Positions 1 through 8,576 of a stretch of DNA of 64,000 bases are shown piece after piece. The position numbers and the translations under genes were made by a program. Position 1 is the first letter of the stretch. The number at the start of each line of letters is the position of its first letter. Origin of the DNA: Candidatus Sysuiplasma jiujiangense (GTDB lineage Archaea; Thermoplasmatota; Thermoplasmata; Sysuiplasmatales; Sysuiplasmataceae); NCBI GenBank assembly GCA_019721075.1, contig JAHEAD010000007.1, positions 34,150 to 98,149 on the forward strand, in the 5' to 3' direction. The notes under the pieces were generated by a model, which did no database searches, was not told where the DNA came from, and worked only from the letters and a program-made list of their open reading frames with translations.

Positions 1-1265
1 ATAAATGCGTTTGAAGGAGAAACCCGACCTCCGAACCCGCGCGGCATGGAAGACGACACGTTCCACATGCCGTACAGCAGCGAAGGACCTTCGTTAAGGA
101 AGGCTGTTGTTCCATTCCACCACACATTGGCGCCGGTGGATGTTTCACCGGTATCGGTTCCGAAATTGAACGCCGAAGGAACGCTGACAAGTCCAGAGGA
201 TGAAGTGTTATAGTACTTCAGTGCCATTGTCGCATTTATGTTGTAGATTGTTGTGGTGCTTCCTCCACCCGGACCGCCTATCATTATTTCCGCATCGTAC
301 AGGAATCCCATGTGCGTGTGAGTCCCTGCGTTAAGCAGTGGAGGTGTAGTCACGGTTCCGCTGATCAGGTAATGCGGTGCCGGAGCGCTGTAACCGGGAG
401 GCATGCCACCCGTTGAATTGAACAGCACTTCATCAAAAGTCCCTGATGATATAACACCGGCGTCCATGAGTGTGTAGTTGAAGAACACAGCGCTGTCCCC
501 GTTTATCAGTGATGCGTTTGTGTAAAGATCCACGGTTGCAGGCAGAGCCACACTGAAACTCGGACCCTGAGTTATGTAAACCTCGTTGCCGACGACTCTT
601 CCCTTTCCCTTTGCTATGCCATTTTTCGGGAATGTGCCGGCTGAGGATGAAAAATTCCATATGTTTAAAACAAATTTGATTCGGTGGAAGTTGTTGCTGT
701 AAACAATCACGTTTTGTGTCCAGTATGTGTAATTCGTTACACCGAAGAGGGTAACATTTGTAAGAACAGTGTTAAGCTGGATGCTGCCGCTTGTCTGCTG
801 CGCCGACGACATGCTGGATGAGCTGAGATTGTTCACAGTCATTGTCCCTTCAATACTGCTCGTGGTCAGGTTGTAGCCTACGATGGTACCGTTCTGATTC
901 TTAAGCCCGAAATCACCGATGCCCATCGGTGCGGGAGCAACGGGATAGAGAGGCTGGACATGTCCGTCATTCATAGTGACAGGCGGATTAAAATTGGGCA
1001 GGTAAATATCACTGGTGGGCGTACCTTCAGTTTCCAGGGAATTGAGCAACGCGTTTACTCTGTCATTGTATCTGTTTTTTGGCACCCTTGTGACATGAGA
1101 CACAGCGTTTCGCTGATATGTATACTGAGGTAATACAGCGGTTGCGGGATTCGTTAAAGTTTTTTGAGACGCAACGCTGTTCCATCCACCCAGAACAACA
1201 CCTGCAGGTAAAACGAACAGCACTGCAATTGCAAAAACTGTATACTTCAAAATCGAGTCTTCCAT
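1..1265 (-). CDS. Thermopsin-family (A5) secreted protein, C-terminus cut by window edge
   Basis: An open frame runs from ATG at 1265 off the left edge, giving 421 visible residues without a stop. The N-terminus is a short charged stretch followed by a hydrophobic signal or anchor (residues about 6-27). The body is rich in Asn, Ser, Thr and Tyr with many N-glycosylation sequons. Thermopsin-type landmarks follow in order: PMGIGDFG, a stretch ending IQLNTVLTNVTLFG, YTYWTQNVIVY and LNIWNFSS. Thermopsins are acid proteases secreted by acidophilic archaea; activity of this copy is inferred from family membership only. The 1063-1275 and 433-660 frames are shadows. The family call rests on recalled motif order, not on a search. 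Confidence 0.78.
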   Translation of the reverse strand, partial: MEDSILKYTVFAIAVLFVLPAGVVLGGWNSVASQKTLTNPATAVLPQYTYQRNAVSHVTRVPKNRYNDRVNALLNSLETEGTPTSDIYLPNFNPPVTMNDGHVQPLYPVAPAPMGIGDFGLKNQNGTIVGYNLTTSSIEGTMTVNNLSSSSMSSAQQTSGSIQLNTVLTNVTLFGVTNYTYWTQNVIVYSNNFHRIKFVLNIWNFSSSAGTFPKNGIAKGKGRVVGNEVYITQGPSFSVALPATVDLYTNASLINGDSAVFFNYTLMDAGVISSGTFDEVLFNSTGGMPPGYSAPAPHYLISGTVTTPPLLNAGTHTHMGFLYDAEIMIGGPGGGSTTTIYNINATMALKYYNTSSSGLVSVPSAFNFGTDTGETSTGANVWWNGTTAFLNEGPSLLYGMWNVSSSMPRGFGGRVSPSNAF

Positions 1266-1479
1266 TTTTTGTCACACTCTTTTTTTGAACGCTTATCTTT
1301 TTATTCTATTTATATGTGGCGTGTCGGCCATAGACCAATAAAGAAATTTGGTGAGAATGTGGGATATCCACAGCCTTGTTGTCCTTCTATTGGCTCCTGT
1401 ATGCAGGCATCTGTGTAACCGCTACTTTTCCTTTCTACATTTCCTGGGAATTACTTCCTGATGTTCTAGTGGCGTGTTT

Positions 1480-1830
1480 CGAAACTAAGACCCGGATTTC
1501 CTGAGACGCCACAACAGCCTCTTCCTCCTTTGCCTCCTGTCCCTTGTATCAAGCATTTCTTTCCTGTTTTCATTCTTGTACTTGATTGCCTTCTGCAATG
1601 CCGCATCCACCTCATTCCATGACCTGAAGTCTGTTCCAGACAGTGCAATCCTCTGCATGTCGTTGAAATGCGTCTCTATCGGGTTGAGTCATGATGCATT
1701 TGTCGGCGTTGGAACAAGTGTAACCCTGTTACACTTTGCCCACTTCACTATATCCTGTGTCCAGTGTGCCGACAGGTTGTCCATTACTATGTGCATGCGC
1801 TGCTCCGCTGATATATTGAAATGCAGCAGT
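1480..1830 (-). pseudogene. IS630-type transposase C-terminal relic
   Basis: Read on the minus strand, one frame gives MDNLSAHWTQD, then a stretch ending LVPTPTNAS-stop-LNPIE, then a basic tail. This is the DDE catalytic core of IS630/Tc1-type transposases (DN..AH then the ASWLNPIE block). The tryptophan of ASWLNPIE is a TGA stop at 1689-1691 and the N-terminal half is missing, so the copy is dead. The motif GTGGCGTGT occurs just outside it at about 1470 and again at about 1316, probably remnants of element ends. Confidence 0.75.
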
Positions 1831-2089
1831 AGCAGTTATGAAAACAAGCGGGGTTGCTGAAATGGCGATCACGGCTATTCCAGTTATACCAGTATTGCTA
1901 CAGTGATTGCGGGGGCGATAACAGCAGGGCGCTGTGCTGAAAGCCGCCTCAGAGAAAGAACTTCTCTTTCAAGATCATGTATGTTGTGGCCGCATCGACC
2001 ATGATAGTTACTGCACTTCTCATTATTTCTGATGCTGTGCAACCTGTTGCAGCAGGACCGGGTTTATCCTGCTTTCATTCCCTTCCAGT

Positions 2090-2500
2090 TCATTGCAGCC
2101 TTACATCTATACCCATGCATTGTATCTCCTCTCTCCTAATTCCGAATTCCTGATCAAGCGTGATTAATGTGCCAGCGCCTGTTTCAGAACAGGCAGCCAG
2201 ATGCAAAAGATCCAGTGTTTTCATCCTGACAGAGAACGAAATCTCCGCCGCTCTCTTGAATACCTTGCCCATGTCAATACTCTTCAGCTCAAATCCAAGC
2301 CTGTCAAGGTACTGCACGTATGCTTCAATCTCCTCCTCCCGCAAGTTGGTAGTCTTCGCCATCACGGACCTCATTTCAAGGACTGTAACCATGGATATTG
2401 CCATTTCCTTTGACTCACGGGTCAGCCGCAACGCAGTATCGTGATTTATGTCTGCAGGATTGATGAGTGAAAGGACTACGTTCGTGTCGATATAGTCCAA
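2090..2500 (-). CDS. PIN-domain ribonuclease toxin (VapC-like)
   Basis: The 136-residue protein has the PIN-domain acidic pattern: D5 in YIDTNVV, E42 in VTVLEMRSV, D97 in TLDLLHLAAC and D116 in ITLDQEFG. These residues coordinate Mg2+ or Mn2+ for RNA cleavage in VapC toxins. The start is TTG at 2500, preceded by AAGGAG. It lies directly downstream of a VapB-like antitoxin gene whose reading frame appears broken (see that entry). All four catalytic positions are present, so the toxin frame looks intact. Its RNA target cannot be told from sequence. Confidence 0.85.
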   Translation of the reverse strand: MDYIDTNVVLSLINPADINHDTALRLTRESKEMAISMVTVLEMRSVMAKTTNLREEEIEAYVQYLDRLGFELKSIDMGKVFKRAAEISFSVRMKTLDLLHLAACSETGAGTLITLDQEFGIRREEIQCMGIDVRLQ

Positions 2501-2501
2501 T

Positions 2502-2755
2502 TCACTCTCTCTCCTTCATCGACTGCACTGAGAGGTCGGCAGGAAGTTCCGGAAAGCCTTTTTACTGCCATCGTGAAAGCAGCTTCTCTGCCTTCTCCTT
2601 CTTCTCTCGACTTCCTCCCGCGCAACTCCTAGGCTTTTGAGCATTATGAACCTGAGAGCATCGGCGCTGTTGTCGGCGAGATTGTATTTGATCAGTTTTT
2701 TGATAAGCAGAGAAGTGCTCTCGTCTATTCTCATAGCAATTACAGTTGTTTTCAT
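2502..2755 (-). pseudogene. VapB-like antitoxin, apparently frameshifted
   Basis: The N-terminal frame from ATG at 2755 (MKTTVIAMRIDES, then a ribbon-helix-helix-like segment up to REEVE) is a plausible VapB antitoxin and stays open to 2516, making 79 residues. After about 2600 that frame becomes an Arg-rich tail. A neighbouring frame instead reads EKKEKAEKLLSRWQ, a TAA stop (2562-2564), then KGFPELPADLSVQSMKERE and a stop at 2502. That is the usual VapB C-terminus, ending 4 nt from the toxin start. The simplest reading is an indel in the purine-rich run at about 2590-2608 plus a stop. An intact 79-residue variant cannot be excluded. Confidence 0.6.
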
Positions 2756-2951
2756 TAGTTAACACATGATTTCATATGTATGTAACACTTGAGACACTTT
2801 GTAGCAGAACCCCGACATGAATCCCGTGGAACTCCTTGTCAACAGAAAGATGTCTTCTTTTGTGCAGTGCAACAGATGCTACTACAGCACGGACGAACTC
2901 AGGGATGCAGGCAGCATGTTTCTTTGCAGATACAACAGTATCTGCGCATGA

Positions 2952-3203
2952 TCACTTGCGCTTCCTCTTCTTGTCCCTGACCCATCCGTACTCCTCGCTG
3001 CTCATGTCCGCCTCGCCCAAGTATGGACCCTCCGACATGGCCAGCGCGTTCATGGCGTTCATTATGATATCGTAGACTCTGAGGCGATGGTCGAGATCCA
3101 TGTCGCTGTACTGCTCGCATATCTCATCCCATATGAGTCTGAAGTAAGCTATGTCGGGCTTTATCGCAATCCTTGCAGACTTTTCATCGCCATTCGCAGG
3201 CAT
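2952..3203 (-). CDS. Small charged hypothetical protein
   Basis: An 83-residue soluble protein, acidic in the centre (WDEICEQYSDMDLDHRL) and ending in a Lys/Arg-rich tail (RDKKRKRK). No family is recognised. The amphipathic helical segments and natural composition favour coding over the overlapping plus-strand frames at 2789-3075, which look like shadows. It lies between the VapBC module and a membrane protein on the same strand. Confidence 0.5.
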   Translation of the reverse strand: MPANGDEKSARIAIKPDIAYFRLIWDEICEQYSDMDLDHRLRVYDIIMNAMNALAMSEGPYLGEADMSSEEYGWVRDKKRKRK

Positions 3204-3279
3204 ACCCTGCAGCTGGCTGTAATGCGGACACAGCGGCGCAACAGCGCTGTGACAGGAAAGCTTTCATGTGAAAAACTGA

Positions 3280-4110
3280 TCAGTCACTCTTTAATTCAAA
3301 ATTTTCGACTTCCTTCTGCAAATGTATGATTGACGCTGCCTGTGTTCCCGCACCTGCCGCCTGCAATCCGCTGAAGTCTATTCTCAGACGTAACTCAGAA
3401 TTCAACTCCGGATCTGCTTCGATAAATGCTGTCAGTCTCCTTTCCATGAGAACGCCGAAGGCGGCCACCGCAAGGTAACAGGAGGGACCCACAATAATCA
3501 ACTCCATCACTACAAGGAATAACAGGTCGTACGGTGTATTGAAAAGATAGATGAGGGACAGTAGCAGCCCCGCTCCGGTGATGAACCTGACGGCGTTTGA
3601 TCCAGGCGCAGTGACCAGCAACCTGTCACTGTCACAGATTCTCAGTCCTGCGTCATTCTTGACCCATGCCGGAATCAAAACGAACGGCAGACTTGCCAGA
3701 ACAACCAGCGACAGGAAGACGAATGAAATCCATTCCGTGGTGAAGTTTTTCAGATCGCCTGGAAACAAAGGTTTGAGTGCAAATCTCATGATCGCTGCAG
3801 TAAGGCCAAAGACTGCGATTATAACAATGAGAGACCGCCTCCCGACTCTCGGCTCCGCAGGTTTGCCTTTCAGATATCGGGGAGGATGTCCCATCCTCAG
3901 ATCCTTGCGTACGGATCTTGTAATCATCTTCGCAATTCCTTTCCGCCTGCTCCCGGCAATCACCCATACCAGCACAGGCAGCAAGGCAACGGCTGTAATG
4001 GCAATAGCTCCAGCCATCCCCATGGCCTCCGAAAACGCAAGGAATAACAGAATCACGGCAATGATTGCCAGTGCCAGATGTATGCGAGCCGCTCCCCCTC
4101 TGCCGCGCAC
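3280..4110 (-). CDS. Hypothetical polytopic membrane protein
   Basis: A 276-residue protein with about six hydrophobic spans: two near the N-terminus (residues 9-28 and 32-52), a basic cytosolic loop (SRRKGIAKMITRSVRK), a span near 93-112, one near 129-150, and two around 177-225. A polar C-terminal tail of about 50 residues follows. No transporter or enzyme motif is recognised. The frames on the other strand at 3551-4117 are shadows. Confidence 0.65.
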   Translation of the reverse strand: MRGRGGAARIHLALAIIAVILLFLAFSEAMGMAGAIAITAVALLPVLVWVIAGSRRKGIAKMITRSVRKDLRMGHPPRYLKGKPAEPRVGRRSLIVIIAVFGLTAAIMRFALKPLFPGDLKNFTTEWISFVFLSLVVLASLPFVLIPAWVKNDAGLRICDSDRLLVTAPGSNAVRFITGAGLLLSLIYLFNTPYDLLFLVVMELIIVGPSCYLAVAAFGVLMERRLTAFIEADPELNSELRLRIDFSGLQAAGAGTQAASIIHLQKEVENFELKSD

Positions 4111-4380
4111 ATGTTAGCATGTGTTGTCGAAGGTAAAAAACTTCCTACGAGCCGAAATTCTGCAACTCGGACCATTTATCACGGTTCGATCGGTCCCGGG
4201 AGATGGAGTTGCACCCGGATCTGAGGTTCAATACAATTCTTACATCCGGGGTATTCTTCCTGTCAAACATGTCATCTGCAATTTACCAAAGGGAAAGTTG
4301 CAGTACGTGATTTGTATTACTTTGCCGATTTTGTGAAAGATTAGACTGTCACGCCAATCATAGTTGATCTTGACGGTGGA

Positions 4381-4830
4381 GTGATCGTCGCTTCAGCCGT
4401 CACATTCACCGAATTACATGCGCGCTGGCAATACGATGAATGCGGTCTGCCCGCTGGCAAACACTGGAATGCGACGGTTGACAGGGTTACACACACATCC
4501 ACCACGCCGTGCATCAACATCACGGAAACAAATGGCGCATACCAGGCATCTGCAGCAGCACCAGGTTACACTTCATCCGCTGTCTGCAACATAACAGCAG
4601 TACCCGGCCCATACGCAACATTCACGGTGCAGTTCAGCAGGGCTTTGACAGCACAGCTGTCATCTCCCTCTACCGCCACAATGAAAGAGGGCATCGGCAT
4701 AAGTACAGTCGTCGGAACGATTGCAGGCGCACGGGCAAACATATTCGTCGTCACCGCAATCAGGAAAACAAGGAAGGTGCCTGAATGGGCGCGCCTAAAA
4801 AAACAGGTCCGTTTACAGGCAGGCGTTTGA
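4381..4830 (+). CDS. Surface-protein fragment with Ig-like domain and C-terminal anchor
   Basis: A 149-residue frame from GTG at 4381. It resembles the Ig-like repeats found at the C-termini of Thermoplasmata surface proteins: VTFTE, then CGLPAGKHWNATVD, NITETNGAYQ, APGYTSS and a closing FTVQFS strand. A hydrophobic C-terminal segment and basic tail follow. The usual VTFTESGLPAG stretch is interrupted here by about ten extra residues (LHARWQYDE), and no catalytic or N-terminal domain precedes it. It is probably the remnant of a longer exported protein, or a small anchored one. Confidence 0.45.
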   Translation: MIVASAVTFTELHARWQYDECGLPAGKHWNATVDRVTHTSTTPCINITETNGAYQASAAAPGYTSSAVCNITAVPGPYATFTVQFSRALTAQLSSPSTATMKEGIGISTVVGTIAGARANIFVVTAIRKTRKVPEWARLKKQVRLQAGV

Positions 4831-4832
4831 TG

Positions 4833-5945
4833 CTACGCGGGTAATCCGTACAGAGTGGCAAGGGACTGGAATTCATAGAAGACAGGCTGCCTCAGGTTGT
4901 AATTGCTTATTATATCGGTTGAGTTGGTGTTCCATGTGTAGGAGGAGAAGAAGTCGGTGTAGAAAGGAAGGACCGCGCTTGCATTGATCTTGAGTGCGAA
5001 ATAATACAGCACCTGCATCCATTCCCTGTCCAGCATAGCCCTCGAGGGATTGTGTATATACTTGCCGTCGCCGCTCCATGCTTCCGCTATCCACACGGCC
5101 TTTCCTCCGTTGCCGTTCTGAGTCAGGAATTTCATTGTGCCATAGAAACCCTGGGTGTCGTATATGTCGAAACCAATGAAGTCAAGAGAAGGTATCTTCT
5201 CCACAAGCTGCAGATAGCGAACCTCGAATGAAACCTTTCCCTGGTAGTAGGAACTGTTGTAAAGATCATATGCCGCCACTGAAACACCGACAATCGTCTG
5301 TGGAGAGACGCTCTTGACAGCGTTGATAAGAGAGACGGTGAGATTGCTCCAGTCATACGGACTGTGAACAAGCGGGTTGGTAAGGGCATCCGAAATCATG
5401 GGGAAATACCAGCCAGGTTCCTTCACAACAATATATGCATAAGGATGATAGAGACTGGCAAGCGTCCTGACCCTTTGTATCCACTGCTGCTTGAAGTCGG
5501 TCCAGTTCAGCTGGCCTCCGCTCCTGTATGTCTCAGATGAGGCATCGGCAATTATCAGTGCCTTTCCGGACGACTTGACAAGGTTCACCGCACTTGTAAT
5601 TTCGCTGATAATGGCCGTGTTGTTGGTTAGCCATGGTCCATAGCCGATGTCTATGCGTATCGCTGAAACATTGGATGACAGAAGCATTTTTATGTCAGCT
5701 GCCTGGACCTGCATTGTGTTGTAACTTTTAATGCCGTAAGAAGACCTGAGCGCTGTGGCGCCAAAAATCAGAGACCCGTTTGAAGACGGTTTCCAGTTGA
5801 TGAGTTGCCGGTTCAGCCACTGGGTGGTTATAGACCCTGATCCGGGGCTCCTGTTCAGTTCCACGAAGGCCACAGAGACAGTTGCGCTCAGGAGTATGGC
5901 AAAGGCTGCAACTGCGAAAATGATGCGCCTTCTTCTCATTCGCAC
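4833..5945 (-). CDS. Secreted TIM-barrel glycoside hydrolase-like protein
   Basis: A 370-residue protein with an Arg-rich start and hydrophobic signal or anchor (residues 2-27), then a soluble Tyr/Ser/Asn-rich domain with many sequons. Two strand-end glutamates fit clan GH-A retaining glycosidases: E176 in YIVVKEPGWY, the position of the acid/base on strand 4, and E288 in AVWIAEAWSG, the position of the nucleophile on strand 7. LDFIGFDIYD (residues about 254-263) fits strand 6. A specific GH family cannot be assigned by eye and the substrate is unknown. Acting outside the cell is inferred from the signal. Confidence 0.65.
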   Translation of the reverse strand: MRMRRRRIIFAVAAFAILLSATVSVAFVELNRSPGSGSITTQWLNRQLINWKPSSNGSLIFGATALRSSYGIKSYNTMQVQAADIKMLLSSNVSAIRIDIGYGPWLTNNTAIISEITSAVNLVKSSGKALIIADASSETYRSGGQLNWTDFKQQWIQRVRTLASLYHPYAYIVVKEPGWYFPMISDALTNPLVHSPYDWSNLTVSLINAVKSVSPQTIVGVSVAAYDLYNSSYYQGKVSFEVRYLQLVEKIPSLDFIGFDIYDTQGFYGTMKFLTQNGNGGKAVWIAEAWSGDGKYIHNPSRAMLDREWMQVLYYFALKINASAVLPFYTDFFSSYTWNTNSTDIISNYNLRQPVFYEFQSLATLYGLPA

Positions 5946-6546
5946 TAAAACCGTGGTATGTTTTTAATTAATATATCGTCCAGAAAATCAAAAAAGGACC
6001 CGGGTGAGATGCTACGCTTTCCGCAGCTTTACAATATAAACATCAGTATCAATGGTGACAATCAGGCACTGGAAGCACAGGTGAAGATGCTCAAGGCGAC
6101 GAGTATTCCTTCGGGCCCTGGCAACAGGCAATTTACAGAACGATTCCGAATTCTCGAGGTTCACACAGATGCCGGAGAGGTTAATGGGAAAACTGCAGCA
6201 GGTATTACGGCCCGGCGAGAGTGTGCGGTTTGCACTTAGGGGCATGGGCATGTCACATTTCCAGGGAGGAAATTTTGCAGGAAACTTCAGGTCTCCCAGC
6301 AGAGGCGACGGGAGTTCGCATGTCGGCCATCCCTGATTACCTATAACAGACAGAAGACTGCCTCTCGTTTCCACCGGACTGGTTTCGTTCGAGTCAATGT
6401 CCGTCAATGTCCTTTACATGGGACCGGCTCAATTCCATTGAACTCCGGCAGGACATTATGGACGGCCATGTGATCATAACAGGCATGTCAACCGCAGAAA
6501 ACCGGACATTCCGGAAGAAGGTGGGACCCCTTACACTGCAGGCAGT
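5946..6546. other. Gene-poor stretch of about 600 bp
   Basis: Open frames here on both strands (for example 5958-6239 plus and 6012-6407 minus) have no recognisable motifs and unnatural composition. No direct repeats or CRISPR-like spacing are visible. The stretch sits between the glycosidase-like gene and the Cas4 relic and may hold further decayed sequence. Confidence 0.4.
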
Positions 6547-6720
6547 TCAGTTGTCGATATTGTTCAGTTTCACACGTGAAAGAGCAATAACTTCATCAGG
6601 AAGGCAGATGCCAAGAAGGGAGCAACGCGGGCATTTGGGGCTGTCAACAAGCGGAGGCGGAATGGCAGAGCAGTCTGCAGTATGCTTATTCCTGCATGCG
6701 GACAGGACAGGATCGGCGTG
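6547..6720 (-). pseudogene. Cas4-like C-terminal relic
   Basis: The minus-strand frame ending at 6547 reads PPPLVDSPKCPRCSLLG then ICLPDEV, the cysteine-cluster C-terminus of Cas4 (and Cas4-Cas1 fusions), which holds three of the four Fe-S cluster cysteines. Upstream sequence in the same frame lacks the RecB-like nuclease core, and the frame stops 12 codons after the motif with no Cas1 following. No CRISPR repeats or other cas genes are visible. It is read as a leftover of a lost CRISPR adaptation locus. Confidence 0.6.
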
Positions 6721-6840
6721 ACACCACACCCGGTCCATTCGTTGATCGGTAGAATTCACATGGGGCGATATGATGCAGACTCTAGGCTGTTGGGACGCCT
6801 TCACAGCCAGTAAGCACCATAGACGCAGGCACCATCTGCA

Positions 6841-6860
6841 TATATTTCTATATTGATATA
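6841..6860 (+). promoter_or_regulatory. TATA-like element upstream of antitoxin gene
   Basis: An AT-only-like run (tatatttctatattgatata) lies 8-27 nt before the ATG at 6868. That is the placement expected for an archaeal TATA box driving a leaderless or short-leader transcript. Confidence 0.45.
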
Positions 6861-6867
6861 GTGCTAT

Positions 6868-7068
6868 ATGAGTGAAAAAACAACCCTTCTCGCTTCCAAG
6901 ACTACAAAACAATATCTTGAGCTTGTAAAAGACGAGACAGGGCTGCAGAGTTACGATGAGGTTATTGACTTCCTGCTCAAGACTTCGAAACGTTTGGCAG
7001 GCAGCGAGAAAGGCAGACTTCCCAAGTTGAAGACCTTCAGGAGGGAAGAAGGTTACCGCACTCTTTGA
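6868..7068 (+). CDS. Small antitoxin of a VapBC-type pair
   Basis: A 66-residue protein opening MSEKTTLLASKTTKQYLELV. An amphipathic stretch follows (SYDEVIDFLLKTSKRL), then a basic/acidic tail (FRREEGYRTL). This layout is common in VapB-like antitoxins: a short N-terminal DNA-binding part and a C-terminal toxin-binding tail. It overlaps the 5' end of the PIN-toxin sequence that follows, as in many TA operons. A TATA-like element precedes it. The specific VapB family is not recognised. Confidence 0.6.
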   Translation: MSEKTTLLASKTTKQYLELVKDETGLQSYDEVIDFLLKTSKRLAGSEKGRLPKLKTFRREEGYRTL

Positions 7069-7427
7069 TAGTTCAGTCTGGATTGAATACTGGAAGGGCG
7101 GCGGATATGCCGGATGCGGCAGCCCAGTATATTGAAGGAAATGAAAGAGCACTTGCGCCAACAATTAATGTGGGTGAAGTTCATAATTGGATAGCAAGAA
7201 CATATGGTGAAGAAGAGGCAAATGAGAGAGTTGCCTCAATTGAGAGAAGATGCCATTTGCTTCCGGTGTCAAAGGAAATTGCGATTGACGGATCCAGACT
7301 TAAACAGAAATATGGTCTCTCTATCGCAGACTGCCTGATTCTCTCCACAGCTTACAGATATTCGGCCACGGTCATTACTGGCGATTCCGACTTCGAGAAA
7401 ATCGATAATGTGGTCGTGCTGAAGTAG
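7052..7427 (+). pseudogene. PIN-domain toxin (VapC-like), frameshifted
   Basis: Two frames together make one PIN domain. The frame at 7052 gives TALFDSSVWIEYWKGGG, with the first catalytic Asp at 7067-7069, then terminates within about 30 codons. The frame used from about 7098 to 7427 gives MPDAAAQYIEGNER, the E of NVGEVHNW, the D of SIADCLIL and ITGDSDF. No ATG, GTG or TTG precedes the first frame; its natural start position holds GTT. The continuous 120-residue frame from TTG at 7065 lacks the first Asp. It is therefore likely inactive, unless the shift is a sequencing error. Confidence 0.65.
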
Positions 7428-7566
7428 TGTTAAGTGTTGTGGTCAATATAATGATTTGAATCGGAGAAGAGACCGGTGTACAGCGACTATACTAACGGCC
7501 AATGATAAAATAGATATGATGACCGTTATAAGTGAGCGAAATTGAATCAGAAGCAGTCCCAAAGAG

Positions 7567-8148
7567 TTGCGTGTTTTCTGCCGAAAACCAGGGCAGAACT
7601 GCCCTATCTTCTGTATTTTCTTGTTGAAATTGCAGTGTTCCTTGCTGTCAATATTCCTACAGGTACCCTCAGTTTTGCCTTCAAAGCAGCCAGCAACTCC
7701 GCTCAATCAGGATACACTTTTCCCTCTGACCTATTCCCTTGCAATATTTTCATTTCTGCTTTCACTTTACTGGTTCAGGCATGAGGGCATTCTTGCGCTG
7801 CCTTATGCGATCGGAATCCCCTTCCTGTGGGTAATATTCTTTGAGATCCTGTGGCAGAATTCCTTCGTTTTCTTTGGAACACTGAATGACAGCCTGACGA
7901 ATGAAGTGGTGCTTCTGAGCTGGCTTTTACCAGGCACAGCATCCTTTCCTGAGTGGAGGATGGACAGAATATCTCTGATCGCCTTCCTTACCTTTTCAGC
8001 AGGCTGGGTCTACTGGTTTGCAAGCGGTTACCTGCAGATGCCTTCAGCTGCCGGATATCTGTTTAATATTCCGCTGAAAATAGGTGCGTTCCTAGCTGTG
8101 CTGATACTGGTCATGCCCAGAAAGAGGCCATTGCACATTGAGAATTGA
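7567..8148 (+). CDS. Hypothetical membrane protein, N-terminal frame uncertain
   Basis: The frame to 8148 encodes about 193 residues with hydrophobic spans around residues 50-70 (SLAIFSFLLSLYWF), 75-95, 135-152 and 168-186, ending in a basic tail. No family is recognised. The first 45 residues in this frame are unusually Cys-rich. The neighbouring frame from 7542 gives LPYLLYFLVEIAVFLAV, a more natural membrane span, up to about 7700. Either that frame is the true N-terminus and a shift occurs near 7700, or the start lies further downstream. Confidence 0.45.
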   Translation: MRVFCRKPGQNCPIFCIFLLKLQCSLLSIFLQVPSVLPSKQPATPLNQDTLFPLTYSLAIFSFLLSLYWFRHEGILALPYAIGIPFLWVIFFEILWQNSFVFFGTLNDSLTNEVVLLSWLLPGTASFPEWRMDRISLIAFLTFSAGWVYWFASGYLQMPSAAGYLFNIPLKIGAFLAVLILVMPRKRPLHIEN

Positions 8149-8576
8149 ATTCTTGTTCGCAACCGGCGCAAACCGCTTTCAAGAAGGCTCCATGAAGCCC
8201 GTACTCCTCTACGAGCTGATACAGGCTGCGAAAATTGAATTTCAGGGCAAAGATACTTTTTCATGATTGCCTGAAGAATCCATTACTGCAAACCCGTGAT
8301 TTTGAAGTAGTCTCACTTTTGGCAGTCGGGCCGGATAACGCTTCATATCGATGATGCGTAGGGAATATTGCTACCTGCCACAAAATTCTTAGTGGCGTGT
8401 TCGAAAACTTGTGGTCTGGATTCCATGTATTCCACTTCGGCGGTAAAAGAGGCTATTCCTTTCTTGTGCCTTCTTCAATGTCTGTGTTGCACTCACCAAA
8501 ATGCGGAAGTGCGCTATGGATCAACACTTTTTCGAGATTAGGCAATATTTAATATAAGTTCCGCTAATTTAGGATT
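8149..8576. other. Intergenic stretch with a solitary IS630-type end
   Basis: No gene is supported here. At about 8390-8430 the sequence agtggcgtgttcgaaaac, followed by a ggtctggattcc-like stretch, matches the end of the IS630 relic near 1467-1505. This suggests a solo terminus or a deleted copy of the same element. Confidence 0.45.
8546..8557 (+). promoter_or_regulatory. TATA-box-like element of the AbiE-like operon
   Basis: tatttaatataa lies 20-31 nt upstream of the ATG at 8577, the spacing expected for an archaeal TATA box on a leaderless transcript. Confidence 0.5.

Noticed and set aside
6547..7164. A 205-residue minus-strand frame read as one complete protein
   Set aside because: Only the last about 40 residues look real (Cas4-like). 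The rest overlaps, in antisense, the antitoxin and PIN toxin and has poor composition.
5946..8576. CRISPR array near the Cas4 relic
   Set aside because: No direct repeats of 24-37 bp with regular spacing were seen on reading this stretch.
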